Of a stretch of DNA of 10,569 nucleotides, positions 5,816 to 10,569 are shown piece by piece. The number at the start of each line of letters is the position of its first letter. The first letter of the stretch is position 1. Source of the stretch: Chloroflexota bacterium. GTDB lineage: Bacteria > Chloroflexota > Dormibacteria > CF-121. The notes under the pieces were generated by a model. The model had not been told where the DNA came from, ran no database searches, and saw nothing but the letters and a program-made list of their open reading frames with translations. Made by a program: the position numbers and the translations under genes. The stretch is taken from positions 1 to 10,569 of the forward strand of contig VBIS01000067.1 of the NCBI GenBank assembly GCA_005880605.1, given 5' to 3'.

Positions 5816-6654
5816 TCGCGGCCGCGCCGCGCAAGCTGGGGCGCTTCGAGCTCCACTGTCTGAGCGACGGGCACTGGCGAATGGACGGCGGCTCCGTCTT
5901 TGGCGTCGTCCCGAAAGTGATGTGGGAAAAGCTGAAGACCCCGGACGCCCGCAACCGCATCTTGATGGCCACCAACTGCCTGCTGGTGCGGACCCCGGAC
6001 GCCAACATTCTGATCGAGGCGGGCATTGGACCGAAGCTCTCCGAGAAGGAACGGGACATCTACGCCTACGAGCGCGACCCGGGTCTTCCGGACGCGCTGG
6101 CCGGCGCCGGGCTAACCCCGGGGGATATCGACCTCGTCGTGCTCAGTCACCTGCATTTCGACCACGTCGGTGCCCTGGTCACGCCGGGGCGTGATGGCGA
6201 GCTGACACCGCTCTTCCCGCGCGCGCGCCACGTCGTCCAGGCCCGCGAGCTGGAGGCCTGGCACCACCCGGATCCACGCAGTAAACCCTCCTACAAAGCC
6301 GAAAACCTCCGCCTCCTCGAGGAGGAGGGGCGCCTGCACATCGTCGACGGCGACCAGGAGGTCGCACCCGGCATCCGGGTGCGGGTCACCGGCGGCCATA
6401 CGGCCGGCCACCAGGCGGTCTATGTCCAGGATCAGGAGCAGACGGTCGTCTTCACCGGTGACTTCCTCTTCATGCGCGCCTTCCTGAAGCTGAACTGGGT
6501 GAGCGCGCTCGACCTCTTTCCGTTGGAGGCCATGGAGCGCAAGGCCGGGTTCCTTAACGAGGCCGCGCGCGAGCGCCATCTGATCTGGCTCTATCACGAA
6601 ACCGAGCAGATGCTCGGTTACTGGACCGGCGAGGGGTTCGAACCGGTCAGCTAA
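5812..6654 (+). CDS. metallo-beta-lactamase-fold hydrolase in the mutase operon
   Basis: This 280-residue zinc hydrolase has a complete dinuclear site: HLHFDH at 113-118 (His113, His115, Asp117, His118), His200 in GGHTAGH (194-200), bridging Asp217 in TGD and His262 near the C-terminus. The N-terminal DGGSVFGVVPKVMW (25-38) is typical of a lactonase/thioesterase-like MBL group rather than true beta-lactamases. No signal peptide is visible, so it is cytosolic. It starts at GTG 5812, overlapping the small-subunit stop by four bases, with an AAGG stretch shortly before. Co-translation with a CoA-dependent mutase suggests hydrolysis of an acyl-CoA or lactone from the same route, but nothing in the sequence fixes the substrate. 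The 3' end overlaps the convergent zinc-ribbon gene by eight bases. Confidence 0.9.
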   Translation: MIAAAPRKLGRFELHCLSDGHWRMDGGSVFGVVPKVMWEKLKTPDARNRILMATNCLLVRTPDANILIEAGIGPKLSEKERDIYAYERDPGLPDALAGAGLTPGDIDLVVLSHLHFDHVGALVTPGRDGELTPLFPRARHVVQARELEAWHHPDPRSKPSYKAENLRLLEEEGRLHIVDGDQEVAPGIRVRVTGGHTAGHQAVYVQDQEQTVVFTGDFLFMRAFLKLNWVSALDLFPLEAMERKAGFLNEAARERHLIWLYHETEQMLGYWTGEGFEPVS

Positions 6655-6865
6655 CGATTAATAAGACTTCGGAACCACAGCGCTCGCACTCGCCCCGGAC
6701 GACGTAGTTACCAGTTTTCAGGTCCATCGCCGATGGGCGCAGAATGCCGACCGCCTGGCGGCAGGCGCGGCAGTTCGCCTTCATCGGGGCTACCGGGACG
6801 TCCGGCGGTTGGAAGGTCCAGGTATGCGGGGCGACCTGGTGCATGGTTGGGTGGGCTATGGCCAT
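6647..6865 (-). CDS. small zinc-ribbon protein
   Basis: This 72-residue protein has two CxxC knuckles, Cys32/Cys35 and Cys60/Cys63, 24 residues apart with a Lys/Gly/Asn-containing hairpin between, the layout of a small structural zinc ribbon (DUF5679-like in general shape). The first 28 residues are Pro/His-rich and probably disordered. A GGAG Shine-Dalgarno lies seven bases before the ATG, and the Cys pattern makes chance unlikely, so the gene is real despite its size. It is on the minus strand, 101 bases downstream of the L,D-transpeptidase, and its stop lies inside the last codons of the convergent hydrolase. It could bind nucleic acid or a protein partner; the function is unknown. Confidence 0.72.
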   Translation of the reverse strand: MAIAHPTMHQVAPHTWTFQPPDVPVAPMKANCRACRQAVGILRPSAMDLKTGNYVVRGECERCGSEVLLIVS

Positions 6866-6901
6866 GAAAGCGCTCCACCTTCTGTAACGCCGGCCATCGT
6901 C

Positions 6902-6949
6902 AAAGGGCTCTGCGCCTTTCGGACCGGATCGCTACGGCAAACCGCGTAG
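6902..6949 (-). terminator. weak hairpins after the L,D-transpeptidase gene
   Basis: Two short inverted repeats sit between the L,D-transpeptidase stop and the zinc-ribbon start: CTACG/CGTAG (6932-6936 and 6945-6949) and AAAGG/CCTTT (6902-6906 and 6915-6919). The stems are only five to seven bp and no clear T-run follows, so termination is doubtful; the two genes may be cotranscribed. Confidence 0.22.
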
Positions 6950-6966
6950 AGGGCGAGGGCGGTTGC

Positions 6967-8256
6967 TTAGTAGACGAGGACCTGGGTGCCGGTCGGCGTC
7001 CAGTTCCACAGCCATAGCATGTTTTTGAAGGGGACGTTGACGCAGCCATGGGTGCCCGTGTCTTCGCCGGTCGGGTCGTAGTGCGGACCGTTGGTTCCCG
7101 GGCCGTAGCGGGAGCGCCAGGAGGCGTCGTGGATCCCGTCACCGCCGTTGAACCACATCACCATCTGCACTTTGCTGTCGGGGTACCAATACGCCGAGCC
7201 CTTCGGCCAGGGCGAATGCATCGTCCAGGGCGAGACTTTCCAGTAGACCTTGAAGTTGCCCGGATCCGTCTCGAGGCCGGGCCGGCCGGTCGTCACGTAG
7301 CTCCAGAAGACCTGCTGGCCGTGCTCGTAGGCGCGAATCACCTGCTCGCTGAGCGAGATCGTCAGGGCCTTGTCGGGCAGGGTCCGCGTCATGGCGTCCT
7401 GCAGCACCTTGTGCTGCACCTGCAGGCCGCCGTTGACCTGCTCCAGGTCGGTGGTACTGCTGACGGTGTTCAACTTCGCCGCCAGCTTCTGCACATGTAG
7501 GTCAACGATCGAAACGTCCATCTGGAAAATCCTGGCGGTCTGGAGGTCCGCTTGCACCTGCGTCAACGCCGCCTTCGCACCGGTTTTGGCCAGGGCGGGA
7601 TCGCCGTGGTCCGCGGCCGCGGCCTGCGCGACATACTGGGCGACCAACGTGTTGGTGGCCTGCTGGTCCGCGATGATCAAGGCGAGCTTCGAGACGGGTG
7701 CTTTCAATTCGGTGCTCACCGCACGGTAGGCGTGGACGGTGGTGGCCACGTCGACCTCGATCTGGGCTTTCGACGGTAGGCCGTCGTACTCGACCAGCAG
7801 CTGTTCGTCGACACCGATCTGCTTAGCCTGTTGCACCGCACTGGTGAGTTGGTTGACCGATGTCTGGGCGGCATCGCGAGTCTCGGAGACTAGCTTCTGT
7901 ACCCGGGTTTGGAGCTGATCCTTGATCTGGGCTTCCTGCGCAGCCGCGCGGCTGAAGAACGCAATCCGGTCCTGATTGAAGGGGGCCGACGTGGCGGGCG
8001 GGGCCGCGGTGGCGGTCGTCAGCTCCTGGCGCTGCAGATCCGAGTATTCGGCGGCATCGAGGCCGACTTCAATGGCATGGTTTTGAGCCGCCAGGACCTC
8101 GGCCCGAGCGGCGTGGTAATCCTGCTCCGCAAAGGCCTCGCGAACCTGCTGAACGAAGATCAAGGCGGCGACCAGGGCGAAGGTCCCCAGGACCACCCCG
8201 ATCCGTAGCGCGTTCTGGCGCAGCAGTCTAAGAGTTGCTACCAGCACCGTTGTCAC
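6967..8256 (-). CDS. membrane-anchored L,D-transpeptidase (YkuD) with a long helical stalk
   Basis: YkuD-type L,D-transpeptidases form 3-3 peptidoglycan cross-links or attach proteins to the wall, outside the membrane. The 429-residue protein has an N-terminal membrane helix (about 16-36), a long Ala/Gln/Glu-rich region (about 38-290) that looks helical or coiled-coil, and a C-terminal catalytic domain (about 296-429). The domain shows GIHDASW with His376 and THGCVN with His403 and catalytic Cys405; the usual Ser before HGC is Thr402. No LysM, PG-binding or Ig-like domain is seen. The start is GTG 8256, just after an in-frame TAA; GTG 8247 is an alternative. It is divergent from L25 and followed by the zinc-ribbon gene. 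The enzyme class is firm; the stalk may set the distance to the wall. Confidence 0.9.
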   Translation of the reverse strand: MTTVLVATLRLLRQNALRIGVVLGTFALVAALIFVQQVREAFAEQDYHAARAEVLAAQNHAIEVGLDAAEYSDLQRQELTTATAAPPATSAPFNQDRIAFFSRAAAQEAQIKDQLQTRVQKLVSETRDAAQTSVNQLTSAVQQAKQIGVDEQLLVEYDGLPSKAQIEVDVATTVHAYRAVSTELKAPVSKLALIIADQQATNTLVAQYVAQAAAADHGDPALAKTGAKAALTQVQADLQTARIFQMDVSIVDLHVQKLAAKLNTVSSTTDLEQVNGGLQVQHKVLQDAMTRTLPDKALTISLSEQVIRAYEHGQQVFWSYVTTGRPGLETDPGNFKVYWKVSPWTMHSPWPKGSAYWYPDSKVQMVMWFNGGDGIHDASWRSRYGPGTNGPHYDPTGEDTGTHGCVNVPFKNMLWLWNWTPTGTQVLVY

Positions 8257-8259
8257 CCG

Positions 8260-8265
8260 ATTTTA
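8260..8265 (-). promoter_or_regulatory. putative -10 element of the L,D-transpeptidase gene
   Basis: TAAAAT on the minus strand ends three bases before the GTG at 8256. The predicted start of transcription (near 8253) would fall inside the assumed first codons, which favours the GTG at 8247 as the true start if this hexamer is used. TTACTG, 17 bases upstream, is a poor -35. Confidence 0.35.
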
Positions 8266-8323
8266 GGTCCATCTTGCACATCCAGTAACGGCCAAACGGC
8301 GCAAAAGTTCCGGTGAAAGCCCG

Positions 8324-8353
8324 TTGAGGCGGCGCCAAACGCTGTGTTAAGAT
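8324..8353 (+). promoter_or_regulatory. sigma70-type promoter of the L25 gene
   Basis: TTGAGG (8324-8329) and TAAGAT (8348-8353) are separated by 18 bases, giving a leader of about 30 bases that carries a strong Shine-Dalgarno. It is the only hexamer pair in the window with near-ideal spacing. It lies in the 133-base divergent intergenic region shared with the L,D-transpeptidase. Confidence 0.55.
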
Positions 8354-8375
8354 GGGCGCCGCTCAATTCGAGCTG

Positions 8376-8383
8376 AAGGAGGA
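8376..8383 (+). promoter_or_regulatory. Shine-Dalgarno that fixes a CTG start for L25
   Basis: AAGGAGGA is a near-perfect anti-SD match. Counting from GGAGG, seven bases separate it from the CTG at 8390. The in-frame TAA at 8387 blocks any earlier start, and the next ATG/GTG/TTG in frame is GTG 8504, over 110 bases away. Confidence 0.7.
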
Positions 8384-8389
8384 TTGTAA

Positions 8390-9061
8390 CTGGCGACCGC
8401 CACTCCCGTCACACTTAAACTCGAGCCCCGCGCCGACCGTGGCCGCCACCTCCAGGCGCTGCGGCGTCAGGGTCGCCTTCCCGCCATTGTCTACGGCCAC
8501 AACGTGGACCCCGTCACCGTGTTGGTAGATGGGCGCGAGTTCGTGAAGGCATTCCAGAAGGTGGGCCGGAACCAGCTGGTCGATCTGCAGCTGGCCGACG
8601 AACCGGTTCGAAAGGCGCTGATCCGCGAGGTGCAACGCAACCCCCGCGACGGCGATCTGCTCCACGTGGATTTCTACCAGGTGAACCTTACCGAGAAGAT
8701 CGAGTCCGAGGTGCCAATCGAGATCGAAGGCGAGGTCGAGCTGGTCGCCAAGGGTGAGGCCGACCTGCAGCGCGGGCTCCACGCCCTCAAAGTGGAATGC
8801 CTGCCGACCGATCTGCCACCGGTGATCGCCGTCGATGTTTCCGGTTTGAAGGAGATCGACGACGAGATCCGGGTCAAAGACCTGAAGGTGCCGCCGGGGT
8901 GCGAGTTCCTCGATGAGCCCGAAGACCTCATCGTCAAGGTCGCGGCGCATCGCGAAGAGGTCGAGGAAGCGCCCGCTCCCGCCACCGCCGAGGTGCCGGT
9001 CGTCGGCGAAACCGAGGCTCCCGCGGAAGGCGCCGAGGGCGAAGCCCCGACCGAGAGCTAA
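8390..9061 (+). CDS. rplY: 50S ribosomal protein L25 (CTC/TL5 family), apparent CTG start
   Basis: L25 binds 5S rRNA in the large subunit. From the CTG at 8390 the protein has 223 residues beginning (M)ATATPVTLKLEPR, followed by the family hallmark LRRQGRLPAIVYGHN (residues 24-38). The N-terminal 5S-binding domain spans about 5-95, with RNPRDGDLLHVDFYQV typical of its end, and the CTC/TL5 C-terminal beta domain about 100-190, ending in an Ala/Glu/Pro-rich acidic tail of about 35 residues. Length fits the two-domain form, not the short E. coli form. Starting at GTG 8504 would delete the hallmark, so CTG is the only start consistent with homology and the Shine-Dalgarno; a base-call error for ATG or GTG cannot be excluded. 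The stop is 27 bases before the mscS ATG. Confidence 0.93.
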   Translation: MATATPVTLKLEPRADRGRHLQALRRQGRLPAIVYGHNVDPVTVLVDGREFVKAFQKVGRNQLVDLQLADEPVRKALIREVQRNPRDGDLLHVDFYQVNLTEKIESEVPIEIEGEVELVAKGEADLQRGLHALKVECLPTDLPPVIAVDVSGLKEIDDEIRVKDLKVPPGCEFLDEPEDLIVKVAAHREEVEEAPAPATAEVPVVGETEAPAEGAEGEAPTES

Positions 9062-9075
9062 CCCGCAGGCGCCCC

Positions 9076-9081
9076 TACAAT
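9076..9081 (+). promoter_or_regulatory. putative -10 element of the MscS gene, leaderless
   Basis: TACAAT (five of six consensus bases) ends seven bases before the ATG at 9089, so transcription could start on the A of that ATG. No Shine-Dalgarno precedes either ATG (9080 or 9089). The hexamer itself contains the first two bases of the 9080 ATG, which argues for 9089 as the start. No -35 is obvious. Confidence 0.42.
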
Positions 9082-9088
9082 GGGCGCC

Positions 9089-9862
9089 ATGTGGCATTGG
9101 ATCAACCTCCACTGGAACGACGAGTGGGCCAAATTCGTCGAGGGCATCCTCCTTCTGTTGCTCGGCTTCGTCATCGCGAGCGTGGTTCGACGGACGATAC
9201 GAAGTCAGCTGAAACGGCCGCATATCGACCAGCAGGTTGCCCTGCTCATATCCAGGATCGCGTACCTGACGGTCGTGCTGCTGGGGGTCGTCGCCTTCTT
9301 CACTCGCTGGTTCGGCAGCCCGGCCCTGGTGTTTGGCGGCTTCGGTTTCCTGGCCCTCGCCGTCAGCCTGGCCTTTCAGGACATCCTGAAGAATTTCATC
9401 GCCGGGCTGTTCATGCTGTTGGAGCGCCCATTCCGGCTTGGCGATGAAATCACGGTCGATAACCACACCGGGATCGTCGAGAACATCGAGATGCGCGCCA
9501 CCACCCTCCGAACGACCGATGGTGAGCAGGTGATCACGCCCAACTCGCTGGTCTACACGGGAACCATCATCAATCGCACCCGCTACCCGACTCGCATGTT
9601 TACGTTGACGGCGAAGGTCCCGGACGGCGTCGTGGTCGATGGCCTGGTTGAGCGCATTGGAGAGGAACTCAAGAACCGGTCCGACCTCTCCAGGGACCCA
9701 CCTCCCCACGTCGGGCTCCAACCCAGCGTTGACGGCGGCCTGACGATCGAGGTGCGGTACTGGCTCGATTACCGGAAGAACGATCCGCTGGCGACCCAGG
9801 CCGCGATCGGCCAGCAGATCTACCGGACGATCCACTCACCCGACGCCACGCCCAAACGGTAA
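9089..9862 (+). CDS. MscS-family small-conductance mechanosensitive channel
   Basis: MscS-type channels open under membrane tension and release solutes on hypo-osmotic shock. From ATG 9089 the protein has 257 residues, close to the minimal E. coli form. Helices lie at about 16-34 and 52-72, and the pore helix TM3 at about 82-108, carrying the Gly/Ala-rich GGFGFLALAVSLAFQDILKN. The MscS beta-domain follows with RPFRLGDEI (113-121) and the conserved NSLVYTGTIINRTR (152-165), and then the alpha/beta C-terminal domain. The ATG at 9080 adds three residues; 9089 is preferred because of the TACAAT hexamer. The gene follows L25 by 27 bases and its TAA overlaps the apparent start of the transporter gene. 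Family assignment is firm; the physiological gating stimulus is inferred. Confidence 0.92.
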   Translation: MWHWINLHWNDEWAKFVEGILLLLLGFVIASVVRRTIRSQLKRPHIDQQVALLISRIAYLTVVLLGVVAFFTRWFGSPALVFGGFGFLALAVSLAFQDILKNFIAGLFMLLERPFRLGDEITVDNHTGIVENIEMRATTLRTTDGEQVITPNSLVYTGTIINRTRYPTRMFTLTAKVPDGVVVDGLVERIGEELKNRSDLSRDPPPHVGLQPSVDGGLTIEVRYWLDYRKNDPLATQAAIGQQIYRTIHSPDATPKR

Positions 9863-10569
9863 CGGCACCCATCCGCCGGGCGCTCGCCCGATTCGCCGCC
9901 TTCAGTCCGGCGGCCCGACAGTTCCTTGCCTATGCCCTGCTTGTCGGGATCGGCTGGGCGATCTTCAACCTGGTCTTCAACCTCTACATGAGCGCGCTCG
10001 GTTTTTCGAACGACGTTATCGGCCTCTTCAACTCGCTCCCTGCCGTAGCACTGCTCCTGGTTGGCATCCCCTTTGCCGCCATGGCCGACCGGATCGGCTA
10101 TCGCATCTTTCTTCTCGGTGGTGGCATCGTCGCGATCCTCGCCTCAGTCGTCCTTGCCCTCGTCGGGTCGCCGCTGGTCGCCGTGCTCGCCGCCGGAACA
10201 TTCGCCCTTGCCATCATCGTGCTGCAGGTGCTCGGGAGTCCCCTGCTGGCGCAGGTCAGTGGCGAGAACGAGCGCGTCACCCTCTTCTCGCTCAATCAGT
10301 CGCTGTCCTGGGCGGCGGCACTCGTCGGCGATGTTCTCGGCGGCGTCATTCCTGAGGCTGCAGCACGTGTGACGCACACGTCGAGCACGTCGGCGCCGGC
10401 TATCCGAGCCGCATTCGTCGCGATGACCATCCTGATCGTCATCAGCCTTCCCTTTCTGGTGGGCCTGGCCCGAACCGCGGGTATGCGGCCGGCGGCCGCC
10501 TTCCCGGTTCGCGAACTGCTCAAGATCGATCTGGCGCGCTTCGGCCGCATCCTGCTGCCCGGCCTTGTG
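9862..10569 (+). CDS. major facilitator superfamily transporter, N-terminal half (runs off right edge)
   Basis: The open frame encodes at least five to six hydrophobic helices (about residues 21-43, 50-72, 82-100, 102-124, 140-160 and 172-192, counting from 9862) and the MFS loop 2-3 motif as GIPFAAMADRIGYR (68-81), including the Asp-Arg and Gly-Tyr-Arg. Substrate is unknown. No ATG, GTG or TTG lies between the in-frame TGA at 9730 and the first transmembrane helix. The first ATG (9988) is at the end of that helix. Candidate near-cognate starts are ACG 9862, which overlaps the mscS stop (TAACG) and gives (M)APIRRALARF, and ATC 9871, giving (M)RRALARF. I place the start at 9862 because one transition would make it the common TAATG junction. 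An assembly error or a real non-AUG start are both possible. Confidence 0.75.

Noticed and set aside
8504..9061. GTG 8504 as the L25 start
   Set aside because: It removes the first 38 residues, including the conserved LRRxGxLPAxxYG segment, and has no Shine-Dalgarno.
8363..9835. 490-codon antisense frame across L25 and mscS
   Set aside because: It spans two unambiguous plus-strand genes and the promoter between them, and its low-complexity Asp/His/Gly composition is that of a shadow frame.
9988..10569. ATG 9988 as the transporter start
   Set aside because: It would cut off the whole first transmembrane helix, leaving an MFS protein that starts in the loop after it.
1..10569. Mobile element, CRISPR array, tRNA or toxin-antitoxin pair
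   Set aside because: I saw no regularly spaced repeats, transposase or integrase motifs, tRNA-like cloverleaf or paired small ORFs of that kind.

Overview
The window is GC-rich, gene-dense bacterial chromosome with strongly GC-ending codons. It reads as housekeeping and metabolic DNA: I see no phage, transposon, CRISPR array, tRNA or rRNA. The gene set is a LytR-CpsA-Psr (LCP) protein with a LytR_C-like tail, an L,D-transpeptidase, a two-domain CTC/TL5-type L25, a split cobalamin-dependent acyl-CoA mutase, and several TANNNT hexamers placed just before start codons without a Shine-Dalgarno. Together these suggest a high-GC Gram-positive-type or Chloroflexota/Dormibacterota-like lineage. This placement is inference; the window holds no marker gene that settles it.

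Layout. (1) 1-1194, minus strand: an eight-helix membrane protein followed by a membrane-anchored protein that runs off the left edge. (2) 1271-2695, plus: a divergently transcribed LCP cell-wall ligase. (3) 2737-6654, plus: a tightly coupled cassette of MeaB-type GTPase chaperone, mutase large subunit, a 29-codon single-helix microprotein, B12-binding small subunit and metallo-beta-lactamase-fold hydrolase. Each junction inside this cassette is a stop/start overlap or direct abutment (TGATG, TAAATG, ATGA, GTGA). (4) 6647-8256, minus: a zinc-ribbon protein converging on the hydrolase with an 8-bp overlap, and upstream of it a coiled-coil L,D-transpeptidase. (5) 8390-10569, plus: ribosomal protein L25 with an apparent CTG start, an MscS-family channel, and a major facilitator transporter that runs off the right edge and lacks a normal start codon.

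How the genes work together. The 2.7-6.7 kb cassette is the most coherent unit: a radical B12 mutase in two subunits plus the GTPase that loads and protects its cofactor. The mutase carries Phe80 and Gln198 where methylmalonyl-CoA mutases have Tyr and Arg. This is the pair known for isobutyryl-CoA mutase, so isobutyryl-CoA/n-butyryl-CoA interconversion is the better prediction than methylmalonyl-CoA/succinyl-CoA. The previously unremarked element is the tiny membrane-helix ORF locked between the two mutase subunit genes. The flanking genes (LCP, L,D-transpeptidase, MscS) concern the envelope and are not obviously linked to the mutase.
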